Shown in pieces: positions 21,931-32,833 of a stretch of DNA of 64,000 nucleotides (within the stretch, counting starts at the first letter, position 1; the number at the start of each line of letters is the position of its first letter). Both the position numbers and the translations under genes were made by a program. The notes under the pieces are model-generated. The model ran no database searches and had not been told where the DNA came from. It was given only the letters and a program-made list of their open reading frames with translations. This DNA is from Closterium sp. NIES-65 (taxonomy: Eukaryota > Streptophyta > Zygnematophyceae > Desmidiales > Closteriaceae): contig CANXME010000398.1 in assembly GCA_948144175.1 (NCBI GenBank), forward strand, positions 647,501 through 711,500. The letters are read 5' to 3'.

Positions 21931-22793
21931 ATTGTAATATAATATGCTACACTAATTATTGCTACAGCCAGTTACAATGTTGCGCAAGGTGCATACAAGC
22001 TCAAACTTATACGTTTGTCAATATTGGAAGCATGGATTTTATTGTCTATGAAATACAACTTATCAGGCCGAAATAATAAAAAGGTGCATGGAACATTGAT
22101 TCCAATTCGCCTTTCGGAGGTTGCCTTCTCGTGAATATTGAGCATCGCAGAGCTTGTTGATTCGTGGCCAAATCGGCGTAAGAGTAAAACAAAATTGAGA
22201 AAGGTCGAAAATAGAGTTGTCTTGCTTGAAAGGTCTGCCCTGGCCCCACCCTGTTTTTGGCACCTACATCCTATGCTTCGACTCCCACATCCTTTATACT
22301 GATGCCTTTGACCCCCTTTTTCCCCGGCTGACTTCTTTATAATGTTATACTTTGCTGACCTGATCGGTCGAGTGAGATTCTTCCCAATCTCTCATTTCCA
22401 CATTGCGTCATAATGGATCAATGTCTTCACGCCAGCCGAATTCATTCGGCCGCCATGGATGCCATTGATGAAACATGACCGATCGGGTCGGCTATGTGTG
22501 AACCATTACAATGTGATAGCGACAAGCCGCATGGCCGCACGAAATTGACGATTGGAAAAAACACCAAATTACAGTAATAATGTTGGTAAGAGACAAGTAA
22601 TTGTGACATTAGCATGCGGTACTTGTGAGCATGCTTTGCAACGTACGCGAGAAACGCGCCATGCTGTGATTATACGACGTTTATACGAACTGCCTATGGG
22701 AACGAATTTACCTGCTCGGGCCGAACTTGTTAGGGATCATTGTCTACTTGTTCAACGTTCGCAAATAAGGCCTGCAAATGTAGTTGTATAGAT
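21931..22793. other. Unique DNA between copia B and the TRIM; no gene recognised
   Basis: Lower in GC than the retroelements. A 79-codon open frame at 22552-22791 (plus) contains CGTCEHAL and ends just before the TRIM. It matches no family I recognise and has no supporting context. No RNA gene is seen. Confidence 0.4.
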
Positions 22794-22798
22794 TATTC

Positions 22799-22939
22799 TG
22801 TCAGAATCCCAACCACTAGACCATTGGGATAAAAGGGCTTGTTTCAGTAGCGGGTCAGTGCGCCCATAACCCCCCAAGCGAATGCGCGTGTAACCCTCTC
22901 CAGGATCAATCGGGCATCCACAGTGCAGATCTACTGACA
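22799..22939 (-). repeat. 3' terminal repeat of the TRIM
   Basis: 141 bp, TG...CA. In element orientation it starts TGTCAGTAGAT and ends GGGATTCTGACA. It carries its own copy of the box A-like TGGTCTAGTGG. Confidence 0.88.
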
Positions 22940-22993
22940 CCCCTCCACACTGGGAGGCCCAAGACTAAGCACAGCGGCAACGGCCTACATGTG

Positions 22994-23064
22994 CATACAC
23001 CGGGAATCGAACCCGAGACCGCTCTGATACCATGTCAGAATCCCAACCACTAGACCATTGGGAT
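22994..23064 (-). promoter_or_regulatory. tRNA-Glu-like fold with Pol III box A and box B across the LTR/primer-site junction
   Basis: Read on the minus strand from 23064: ATCCCAA, box A TGGTCTAGTGG (23057-23047), then TCTGA-CATGGTA-TCAGA, a perfect 5-bp stem with a 7-nt loop (23039-23023), then box B GGTTCGATTCC (23013-23003) inside a T-arm-like hairpin. The order and spacing follow tRNA-Glu within about one nucleotide. The 3' acceptor strand does not pair, so this is not a working tRNA gene. It may act as an internal polymerase III promoter. The primer-binding site overlaps the 3' half of the anticodon arm. Confidence 0.7.
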
Positions 23065-23172
23065 AAAAAGGCTTGTTTCAGTAGCGGGTCAGTGCGCCCA
23101 TAACCCCTAGGCGAACGCGCGTGTAACCCTCTCTAGGATCAATCGGGCATCCACAGTGCATATCTACTGACA
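23033..23172 (-). repeat. 5' terminal repeat of the TRIM
   Basis: 140 bp, TG...CA, with the primer-binding site directly adjoining at 23021-23032 with no spacer. Confidence 0.88.
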
Positions 23173-23214
23173 TATTAGTAGACGAATACAATATAAACAT
23201 AAAATATAAAAAAC

Positions 23215-23405
23215 GAACAGCACGAAGGGAGTCAGGGAGGCAGGTCATGAGGAGATAAAAAGGTGAGATACATGGGGGGCTTTTTCTCAGCCCGAAAGGC
23301 GGGCTCAAGAGCGGCTCAATAACAGATATCAAGGAAGCGCAGGTGAGTAAGGAGGTCAGATACAGTGGCGAAGTCTGACAGCTCATGAAAGAGGAACGTC
23401 CTTAG
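23215..23405 (-). pseudogene. Old copia gag relic
   Basis: Read on the minus strand, it still resembles the copia gag blocks TVSDLLTHLR, PPMYLT and LPDSLR-VR of the elements nearby. Much more diverged than any of them and without LTRs, so an old fragment, broken several times. Copia D lies immediately to the right. Confidence 0.65.
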
Positions 23406-23413
23406 TTGATAGA

Positions 23414-23534
23414 TGAGGAAAGTAGAACGAGAATGAATGAATAAGGAATGGAAGTGATACAAATATGCAACCCAAGAAATGTGTACCCCATAAGGACTAC
23501 CCCACTATAGCCTACACAATATTATAATTTGACA
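23414..23534 (-). repeat. 3' LTR of copia D
   Basis: 121-bp LTR, the shortest of the copia LTRs here, TG...CA. It is followed on the internal side by the shared purine tract. Confidence 0.93.
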
Positions 23535-23743
23535 CACCCCCATAGGCAAAGTGGGGGAGAACAAGGGGTCACAAGACCAGTCAAGCAAAGCAGAGAAAGC
23601 TCAGGGTGGATCACAACGTCACCACACAGTCCGAGCACAAGGTCAAGGCCACAAGGCCAGTTCACATGCAGGAGTACACATATATATATAAGGCTAAACA
23701 AGCAAGAGCAGGTATATATATATATGTAAGAGTACAAGCAAGG

Positions 23744-25990
23744 TCAAGGGGTGAGCAAGTGAGGCAAGACAGGCACAAGACCCAGCTGAGTGCAGAAGCG
23801 CTGATGATCACAAGGCGGAAGTGCCTTGGTGAAAACATCAGCAGTGTTGGCCTCAGAGGCCACGTACGCAAGTCGCAACTGACCACGCTGCTGCAACTCA
23901 CGAGCAAGAAAGTAGCGAAGAGCAATGTGCATTGTTCTGTGCTCCAGGCGCTGCTCCCGACACAAGGCTGCACCGGAGGAGAACGAGGCGGCTCTTCGAG
24001 TTCAGTCAGCAGGTAGGTAAGCCAGCGAAGCTCCTGTGCAGCCATGGCCCCGGCGTAGATCTCAGCCTCACAACTGGAGCCGAGAACAGAAGACGAGCGA
24101 GTAGCCCGCCACGAAACAGAGCCGGAACCAAGGCTGAAGGTGTAACCCTGTGACGACCGCTGCGTAGCCTGGTCGTCTGCCCAAGAAGCGTCCGCGTGCC
24201 CACTGAGGACCACTGGACTCCGCCCTCCAAGCACTAGCCCCATGCCCGACGTACTGCACAAGTAGCGTAACACCCTCTTCGCTGCAGCCATGTGCTCTGG
24301 TCTGTGTCTCCCAGGAGCAACATAGCGTGCAAGAATGCTAAGAGGGTATGCAAGGTCAGGTCGTGTGTAGGTCATCAGGTACATGAGGCAGCCAACAAGC
24401 TCTGGGTACGGGCCACTCGACTCTACGGACTCATCCGAAGGCAGAGCTGAGAGCGAGTGGCGAGTAGACAGAGGAGTGGCCTGAGGCGAGGAGTACGTGA
24501 AGCCGAAGCGCTGAAGGACCTGCTGCACCATGTGTGACTGAGTCAGGGTAATGGTGCGCTGTGCTCTGTCCCGGGTGATCTGCAAGCCAAGGTAGCTGCG
24601 CAGTTCACCCAGGTCTGTGCACGTGTGTCTCTTCTGCAGCTCGGACTTCACGTGGGCGAGTCCAGCAGTGTCAGCTGTGGCAAAGACCAAGTCGTCGACG
24701 TACACGAGGATGTAGAACGGCGGCAGAGAGGTGTCGGTGCGTAGAAACAGCGACGGGTCGGCAGTAGAGGGAGCAAACCCAAGAGCCGCAAGTGTAGTCC
24801 TCAGTGTGTCGTGCCACTCGCGCGGTGCCTGGCGGAGACCGTAGACTGGCCGTCGGAGGCTCCACTGGGTGCCAGGAGGGAAAGTCCCAGTGAAGCCAGG
24901 TGGACGGCGCAACCAGATCTCCTCGTGCAGGCTACCCTGCAGGAAAGCAGTGCTGAAGTCAAGCGAGTGAAGCTCGTAGTCACGCTGAGCGGCTATGTGT
25001 AGCAGCACCCGAAGAGTGGTCATCTTCGGGGTGGGAGAGAAGGTCTGAAAGTAGTCAACTCCCTGCCGCTGACTGAAGCCACGAGCCACGTACCGCGCCT
25101 TGAAGACAGGTGGAGAGCCCGGCGGCCGCTTCACCCTGAAGATCCACATGCCACTGACGATGTTCGCCCCACGAGGGGGAACTGCGTCAACGTAGGTGCC
25201 TGTGGACTTCCAGGAAGCCATCTCTGCATCCATAGCTGCCTGCCTTTGAGAGGAGTAGGGACCCTCTACGACCTCCGTGTAAGAGCGCGGAGTCGGGATG
25301 TCTAGTGCATCCGGGTCTCCCTCAGGGGTAAGCAGTACAGACGCGAGATGAGGCGAAGCAGCAGCCAGACACTGGAACTCCTCCTGCCTGTCCTCAAGGA
25401 CGTCCGTGATAAGAGTACACTCACCCCCGACGGACGGAGGACAGACAGACGCAGACTCAGCAACAAGACTAGCAGCGTAGTCTAGACGACAGCGAGCAGC
25501 AAAGTCGACGAGCTCAGCAACAAGAGCAGACGCAGCAGTGGACTCAAAGGAGGGGTCAGTGACGACAGTAGCAAGGAGACGCGTGACAGTAGGACTGGCA
25601 GCACGAAGAGAGTCCGACTCAGGGTTTAGGAAGAGAGGACTCAGGAGGAGAGGGCAAAGGGGCATGCAGAGGAGCAGTGGACGGACGCAAAGACATCCGG
25701 TGCGTGCCAGGGACAGGAGTAGGACGCTGACGCGAACTACGACCACTAGTGCGAGCAGCACGAACAGGCGACGCAGGACGAGACGCAGGCTCACGACGCT
25801 CAGCAAGACCTCCAGTAGGACCAGTGTACGGGGAAGGAGAAGGCAGTGGGGAGGCCGGCGGTAATTGTGATTGCGACTGGACAGGCGGTGGACACTCTAA
25901 GGGAGGAGGAAGACCAAGAACCTGCTGAAGGAGCGGAACACAGTACGGCCGAGGCCGCGCGGCGACTCAAGACATAGCAGGGACAACACC
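23744..25990 (-). pseudogene. Copia D RT-RNase H region, fossil
   Basis: Minus strand. The spacer after the repeat linker is followed by reverse transcriptase (WQAAMDAEMASWKSTGTYV-type start near 25240, YVDDLVFA near 24700) and RNase H (HADASWADD near 24200, family tail near 23770). Left of the solo LTR. Part of a broken element. Confidence 0.85.
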
Positions 25991-25995
25991 AGCAC

Positions 25996-26397
25996 TGTCA
26001 CAGGATCGAATTCTCAATCGAAACTTGTCACTAAAACTGAATACAAGGCCTATTTATACTCAGAAAGTACAAGGATAAATGAGATAAAACGAACCTTCGG
26101 GAACACACCCTTTCCGACACTACAATCACAAGTGCGCATAAGCACGCAATTCTATTGGCACTTGGGATTACGCCCAGATTACACCGTATACACCACTGTC
26201 GGCGCTGTCGGTGCCGTATAATAGGTATGTCGGTGGGAAAAGTAGGAAGTAAGAGAAATAAATAGAAGGCTCTAGAGAATAGAATAGTAGGCCGATAGAG
26301 ATGAGATAAAGACCAAAAAAAAGAGGAGAAAAGGGAGATTAGGATAACGGAAAAATATAATAGTGAGAAAATATTATAACGGGGACGTCCTCTCACA
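25996..26397 (-). repeat. Solo LTR of another LTR-retrotransposon family, inside copia D
   Basis: 402 bp of AT-richer DNA with TG...CA ends, flanked by an exact 5-bp duplication AGCAC (25991-25995 and 26398-26402). It splits the spacer coding part of copia D. On the minus strand it has a TATA-like GAGTATAAATAGG (near 26060) about 60 bp from its 3' end, as expected of an LTR promoter, and ends CCTGTGACA. No internal domain is present, so it is best read as a solo LTR left by recombination. It does not resemble the LTRs of E or G. A non-autonomous single-unit insertion is the alternative. Confidence 0.75.
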
Positions 26398-26402
26398 AGC
26401 AC

Positions 26403-28732
26403 CCCCAGCAGCAGCACCAGTGTCAACAGCACCTCCAGCTACAGTACCTCCAGCAGCACCAGTAGCACCCGCAGCAGGACCGCCGCCAGGACTGACAGCA
26501 GCAGCCTCAGCGCCAACACCCTCAGCAGCTCCGACTCCAGTAGCACTCGCAGGACTAGCACCTCCGAGACCGGCGGCACCAGCACCCTCAGCAGCCGAAG
26601 AAGCACCAGCTCCAGTAGTATGCCTCCAGCGCCGGGCAAACCACTCGCGCAGCTCCTATGGAGAGAGTGGCTCCCGCCGAGACGAAGCACCCAGAGAACC
26701 ACCAGGCCCAGCACCGCCAGAGGCCACACGAGTAGGTCCAGCGGCCGCGGGCTCCGCACCCCCAGGCTCAGTAGCTCCAGACTCAGCACCCCCAGGCTCA
26801 GCAGCTCCAGACGGAACCCCCAGGCGAAGGACCCCCAGGCTCAGCACCCCCAGTCGTAGCACCCCCAGGCTCAGCACCCCCAATCGTAGCACCCCCACGC
26901 TCAGCACCCCCAGGCACAGCACCCCCAGTCGCAGCACCCCCAGACTCAGCACCCCCAGGCTCAGCACCCATGCGCGCAGCACCTCCAGAGTCAGCACCCC
27001 CAGGCTTAGCACCCGCAGCTGGACCAGAGTCACCAGCAACCTCTACCGGCTCGACTGCATCTACCTGGGACACACCAGAAGGGGCAGGACCTTGAGGGGG
27101 GAGGGGGTCTACCGGGGGGGGACCTCGCACAAGGAAGTGCGGTGGCGGGGGGAGGGAAGGAGTGCGGTAGGGGAAGAGGCAGTAGTAGGGGACTGACTCG
27201 TCAAACGTGACGTCCTGGGAGGACAGAACACGACGAGAGGTGGGGTGGTAGAACTGCCACCCAGAGGCGTGAGGGGGGAAGCCAAGGAAGACACAGGGAG
27301 CAGCACGAGGGGACAGCTTTTCCGCAGACAAGTCGCGGACAAACGCCCGAGATCCCCAGACACGTAACGCAGACGCATCGCCGACCTTCCCCGTCCACAG
27401 CAAGGCTGGGGCGGTCTCCGGCCTGGAGACCCTGGGGTGAAGGTTGATCTGATGCGCCGCGTACCCAGCCGCAAACGGCCACAAAAAATGGGGGGCAGCC
27501 GCATGCATCATGGATGTACGAGCAACGTCCATGACCATGCCAATGCGGCGCTCAGCAATCCCATTTTGCTGTGGAGAGTCCGGAAGCGTAAAGGTCTGGC
27601 GGATGCCTCGCGCACGACAGTAGGCTCGCAGAAGGCCAGAGGAGAACTCTCCGCCTCGGTTAGAGTGCAGACGCAGAACAGGAAAGTCCGAGCCGAAGCT
27701 CCTCCTGAGCTGGAGACAAGCTGCGCGGATCCAGTCAATCAACACCTCAGTCACATCACCCTTGCTGGGCAAGGGGAAGACTGTGGTGTAACGCGAGTAG
27801 TCGTCAACCACCAGCAGGAAGTAGCGCTCGTGACCCTGTCCACGGACGCGGGCCGGGCCCCACACGTCCATGTGAAGCGTCTGCAGCGGGGCCTCTGTCG
27901 GGGGAAACTGAGAGGAGTGAGGGGCAGCCCGGAGCCGCCCCTCGACACAGGGGACGCAGGAAGGACCAGGCCCTGGAGGAAGGGGAGGGAGGGACCGGGG
28001 GAGACCAGAGACAAGGACACGGGAAGCCATGCCTCGGAGACGAGGCAGAGAGGGGTGACCAAGACGGTGGTGCCAGAGGAGAGTCTCGTGAGACAGGAAG
28101 CGACACGAGCAGGGGGCAGACTCAGGACCAGACCTGGACGCTGCAGCAAACACCTGATCCGACGCAGCTACCTGGCCAGACGCAGGGACAGGAGGGGACC
28201 CAGTGGTCAGGGTGTAGAGGCTCGACCCCGGCCGACGCGAAAACGTGGCCAGGTGCCGGCCCGTGCGTGCGTCCGAGCAGTGGGTCACTCGCTGACTCGC
28301 AGGAGTAAACTGGTGAACCCCCGCATCCTACAGGTCAGCACCACTCACCAAGTTCGTCAAGAACAAGGGGAGGTAAAGACCAGACAAGGTGCCAGAGGGG
28401 GCAGCCGGACACGGGAGGAAAGTGGAGAAGTGAGAGAGGACAGGACCCCCAGAGGGGTCTGCCAGGGAGACTGCAACCGGCCGACCAAGCGGCGTGAGTG
28501 TGGTGCGGTCTCGAAAGAAGGAGCGCGAAGCCCCTGAGTCAAGTGTGAAGGTGAGGGAGGCTGAAGCCGACGCGGTACCTGAGAGCGCAGCCTCACCAGT
28601 ACCTAAGGGCGCAGACGCGCTGGCACCTAGAGCAGCAGCCTCACTAGCACCTAGCGCAGCAGTACCAATGCTCGGGTCGGGCGGAAAACACCGGTAACAG
28701 TCACCCTCATCACTAATAGTTACAGCATACAT
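26403..28732 (-). pseudogene. Copia D protease-integrase region, fossil
   Basis: Minus strand. Aspartic protease LDSGASRSFF near 28540, integrase zinc-binding WHHRLGHPS near 28065, core DVWGPARV near 27860 and LHSNRGGEFSS near 27665, and the Gly-Ala-Glu-Pro repeat linker near 27010-26770. Broken. Confidence 0.85.
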
Positions 28733-28858
28733 GGCAGCAAGGATAGCATTAAAGTCAAGATCATAGATAGCAACACCTGCCCTAGACAGCTCTCCCCAGC
28801 GGGGGATCTCACTAGCCTCCGGGAACCGCTGACGCCAAGCGTCCGTCAGGCGGCCAAA

Positions 28859-30070
28859 TCAGCGCTGGGTGGGGTGGGCACCCCCACACTGCTCACCAGC
28901 GCGTTCGCCGGAGCGAAGGACGTAGGTGCACGGACCGAAACCCCCACCACGCTGACGCTGCGTGTACCACTCACGGAGATGCTGAGGAGGGGGGATGTCC
29001 CGAGAACGCTGCTGCTGCTGGTGCTGCTGCTGGCGCTGACCACCACCGGAGCCGCTCCGCTGCAAAGCACCACCTCGACCAGCTCCACCTCCTCCACCAC
29101 CGCCGCCTCCACCTCCGCCACCACCGCTGCCTCCGCTCCCACCGCTACCGCCTCCGCCGCCTCCGCCTGCGCTGCTGCCACCGCCACCTCCACCCCCGCC
29201 GCCACTCCCACCGCCACCCCCACTCCCTCCGCCGCCTCCACCGCCACCTCCACCACCCCCGCTAGCTCCACCCGCGCCCTTGCCCCCCTTGCCCTTGCCA
29301 GAGCGACGTCTCCCGCTAGGGGCAGCCGCCGCACCGACCGACTCAAGACCAACGAGGTCGGCCGCAGCAGCAGAGGCGACAGAGGGCAACAAGGGGGAAG
29401 TGGAACACCCCTCAAAGATGGGGGTGCGAGGGTCACCACGAGAGGCTCCTACAGCGACTATGCTCTTCTCCGCTACTAGGAGGGCCTTTTCGAGGAGGTC
29501 GACAGTGAGAGTGGTGGGACAGACTGAGAGGAAGTGGTCCCTTACTACGCGAAGGGAGTCAGGGAGGCGGGTGACTATATAATAGAGAGTGATGTACATG
29601 GGGGGGGGGTTCTTGGCGCAGAACTCAGCAGGAAGCGCGGCGCGGTAGCGAGTGTCACTAGTGCGGAGGTGCGTAATGAGGTCAGCGACTGTGGGAAAGG
29701 CAGCAAGGTCAGGGAGGAGGTACGGTAGCATGAGGCGGCTCAGTGCAGCAGTGGCAGGGGAAGAGTAGCGCGCAACTACAGCATCGTACAAGGTCTGAGC
29801 ACTCTTGTACTGACTAAAGTGCGCGCGCTCAGAGGTAGGCAGGTGGCGACGCACAGCAAGACGTGTTGCAGCATCGCGTGTGGCCCACTGGGAGCGAACA
29901 GTGGGGTCAGCATCAGCGGCAGGAGCAGGAGAGGCGCCAGAGGTGAGGTCAAAGAGGGAGAGACCGTCTGCCCTATCGCACTGTAGGAAGAGCTGCAGGT
30001 CATCTACCCAAACCTCAAAGTCAATGGCCCGACCCTCAGCGTCAAAAGCGAGAACACTGGGGGTAGCCAT
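28859..30070 (-). pseudogene. Copia D gag region, fossil
   Basis: Starts MATPSVLAFDAEGRAIDFE at 30070 on the minus strand. It holds the gag N-terminal domain, a Gly-Ser run near 29270-29080, a Gln-rich stretch near 29030 and the zinc knuckle C-X13-C-X3-H-X4-C near 28930-28862. A long uninterrupted gag frame, but the element as a whole is broken. Confidence 0.87.
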
Positions 30071-30224
30071 GACAGCAGTAGTCTAGCAGGACCAACTGTA
30101 AGACAGGGGCAATGCAGTGACAGAAGCTCTGCTCTCACCGGACAGGGTGGGTCGGGCAGCTCAGTAGTGCAGTAACACGGCAACACGGCTGCTCGGACGG
30201 CACAGCAGCGACCGCGGCTCCGCG

Positions 30225-31090
30225 GCACCGGCGGCTCGGCTGATCAGGCGGCTCGGGCGGCTCGGGCGGCTCGGGCGGCTCGGGCGGCTCGGGCGGCTCG
30301 AGCTGGTCGGGCGGCTCGGGCGGCTCAGGAGAGTCGGGCGGCTCGGGCGGCTCGGGCGGCTCGGGCTGGTCGGGCGGCTCGGGCGGCTCAGGAGAGTCGG
30401 GCGGCTCGGGCGGCTCGGGCAGCTCGGGCAGCTCGGGTGGTGCGGGCGGTGTAGGGCGGCAGTGCCGCTGGTGAAAGGGATGGCGGGGCCGCTGAGGAGG
30501 GCGGCGGGGCCGCAGTAGAAGGGCGGCGGGGCCGCTGAGTAGGGCGGCGGGGCCGCTGAGAAGGGCGGCGGGGCCGCAGTAGAAGGGCGGCGGGGCCGCT
30601 GAGTAGGGCGGCGGGGCCACAGGAGAAGGGTGGCGGGGCCGCTGATTAGGGCGGCGGGGCCGCTGAGTAGGGCGACGGGGCCGCAGGAGTAGGGCGGCGG
30701 GGCCGCTGAATAGGGCGGCGGGGCCGCAGGAGAAGAGCGGCCGGGCCGCGGATTAGGGCGGCGGGGCCGCTGCAGAAGGGCGGCGAGGCCACGGAGTAGG
30801 ACGGCGGGGCCGCTGAGTAGAAGGGCGGCGGGGCCGCTGAGTAGGGCGCCGGGGCCGCGGAGTAGGGCGGCGGGGCCGAAGTGTGGGGCGACGGGGCCGC
30901 CGAGAGGGGCGGGGCCGCAGCAACGGTCGACGGGGTCGCGAAGACGGGCGGCGGGGCCGCAATGCGGGGCGACGGGGCCGCTGAGAAGGGCGGCGGGGCC
31001 GCTGAGACGGGCGGCAGGACCGCACGAAAGGGCGGCGGGGCCGAAGCGACGGGCGGCGGGGCCGCTAGGGGAAGGGGCCACTAGGGCGTA
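30225..31090. repeat. GC-rich minisatellite leader of copia D
   Basis: A 9-bp GGCTCGGGC array with two copies of a longer higher-order block (about 30300-30420) at 30225-30450. It is followed by an array of about 21-bp units (GCTGAGTAGGGCGGCGGGGC) to about 31080. Open frames of up to 346 codons on the minus strand here are repeat artefacts. Confidence 0.88.
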
Positions 31091-31222
31091 GGGGCCGCTA
31101 GGGCGGCTCGACGAGGTGAGAGCCCGAAGCGCGAATCGGGCGGAGCGCGCTTCGGGCAGGAAAAAAAAGTCGATGTGATGGGCCCTAGGCACAGTTCCCA
31201 CGGGGGAACCTGCTCGATACCA

Positions 31223-31343
31223 TGAGGAAAGTAGAACGAGAATGAATGACTAAGGAATGGAAGTGATACAAATATGCAACCCTAGAAATGTGTACCCCAT
31301 ATGGACTACCCCACTATAGCCTACACAATATTGTAATTTGACA
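31223..31343 (-). repeat. 5' LTR of copia D
   Basis: 121-bp LTR with the primer site at 31212-31222 on its internal side. Confidence 0.93.
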
Positions 31344-31348
31344 ATAGA

Positions 31349-32833
31349 TACACGACTGCTAGATGGTTAAATTGAGACAAGCTAAGGCATATACATGGTG
31401 TACATGAATGTCAGTATAGTTATTTACGCGTGAAGCCTTTTCTGAATCTGCCAGCACACTATTGCACCTTAATTCATGCGTTCTTATGACACGGTGTCAC
31501 AATAACGAGGCCTCTCGATCTGAGCTTTCGAACTTCGAAACAAACCCCACCGTGTATTTCGGCAGGCAGCAATGATGTGCACTCACCGCCGTCGATCTGG
31601 ATACTGGTGCCCTGGTGACGCGGAGCAAGCCCCCAGGAGGTCCCCTATCTTGTCGTTTCTGCAGCGAAACCCTCGCTTTCCCTCCGCCTTGCTGCTGGTG
31701 TTCCCCTCCAAGCCACTCTTCTGCCGAGGCCTCACCCTACCAAACCCCACCGCTCTCCCCTTCCCCTTCCGGCAAGCCCAAGGGTCTCCCGTGGTCCCTC
31801 CGGGAACTCCCGATTCCCGTCCCGAGTCCCTCCCAGCCAGCCCACCCAACCCAACCTCCAGTCCCCTTCCCGCTCCCCGCTTATCCCATCCGCTTCTCAT
31901 TTGACCGCTCTTAGTTTTTCCGCTCCTTGTTTTCCATTCCGCACTGCCGGTTAGCCGCAGAGCTCCGTGTCCCCTCCTCCCCTGGAACACTGGCGCGCGG
32001 ACACTAGGACATGCCCAGCAATCTGCACATGGCTTCCCTGTCGGCATGAGGCGCGAAGCCGAAGCGGGCCCGAATCCTACTGCAATGGATCAGTAATTTT
32101 TTTTCCTGCTGACTAGTGAGTTACAGCTCGGTGGATGTAGAAGCTCCTAGACTATGTCGACTATTGTGAATGCTAACTAGGTCGCTCGAGCGCTAAACAC
32201 GGATCCTCTTTACTGTGGGGAGTACCTCGTTCTGGATGTTCGCTTGCATCCCTATTTTTATCTTAACTAACGCTTGCTTTTTTCTCTGCATTGTCTCCCT
32301 CCCACGTCCGTCTGTTTTTTTTCGCTTAACATCGTGGGATCCATGTGTGGTTTCGCTTGATCAGTTTTCCATTGTGTTGTTTAACGTGTACTCGTGCTGT
32401 TTACCCATGCCTGCTTCGTGAACGTGTCTTAGATCTTCGATTCGCTTCGTCTACTCCAGCGTGCTCTGTTACGCTGCGTCGTTCCTGGCTCTGTTATCGT
32501 GATTTGTATTCCTTCCGTGAACTGCGTGCATCGCATGCCTTAATATTTTTATTACGTCGTGTCGGAGGCAGCATGATTGTGAGGCTTCCACGGAAAGCAT
32601 TCTTAACATTTTTTTTTTTCTTCCCTTGTTTATGTATCTGTGTAACAGGTTTTGTTTCTCCTCCGTTCCCATCGTAGGAATCCCAACTCCTGCTCGTGCG
32701 GTCTCCAGTAATCGAACCAGCGGGACTAGGCGTCGGCAACACGCATTCTTAGCTTCCGTAGCGTAAATATTCACTCGTTTCGAAAGCTTCAAGTGCTGGA
32801 GTACATAAGAAAAGAGGCTATAAGGCCCGGATT
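31349..32833. other. Upstream region of the first host gene; no gene recognised
   Basis: Sequence composition changes to host-like DNA right after the copia D target duplication. 31600-32000 is C-rich and 32100-32800 is T/pyrimidine-rich, as in a plant promoter and 5' untranslated region. I see no convincing protein frame or RNA gene and cannot place a transcription start. Confidence 0.4.

Larger units (their letters stand above)
22799..23172 (-). mobile_element. TRIM (terminal-repeat retrotransposon in miniature)
   Basis: 374-bp non-coding element on the minus strand. It has two direct terminal repeats, 22799-22939 (141 bp) and 23033-23172 (140 bp), each TG...CA. The internal part is only 93 bp (22940-23032). 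The plant initiator-Met primer site TGGTATCAGAGC, a perfect match, abuts the 5' repeat (23021-23032). A purine tract GTGTGGAGGGG ends at the 3' repeat (22940-22950). Flanks TATTC and TATTA suggest a target duplication with one mismatch. The repeats differ at about six positions plus one indel (about 5%), so it is older than most neighbours. It has no coding part, as expected of a TRIM, and must rely on proteins of a full-length element. Confidence 0.88.
23414..31343 (-). mobile_element. Copia element D (fossil, hosts a solo LTR)
   Basis: Ty1/copia element on the minus strand, 7930 bp including a 407-bp later insertion. LTRs 23414-23534 and 31223-31343 are 121 bp and differ at four positions, making D one of the older copies here. 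The target duplication ATAGA is exact (23409-23413, 31344-31348). The primer site TGGTATCGAGC abuts the right LTR. Gag, protease, integrase, repeat linker, RT and RNase H are all recognisable. Broken about five times besides the solo-LTR insertion. Confidence 0.95.

Noticed and set aside
22994-23064. Functional tRNA-Glu gene
   Set aside because: Box A, box B and the anticodon-like arm are good, but the 3' acceptor strand does not pair with the 5' one and the anticodon loop lacks the usual U33.
22799-23172. Tandem pair of tRNA-derived SINEs
   Set aside because: The repeats start and end exactly TG...CA, abut a perfect primer site and a purine tract, and have no A-rich tail, which fits a TRIM better.
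30161-31201. 346-codon frame in the copia D leader
   Set aside because: Same reason: repeat translation within the leader between primer site and gag.
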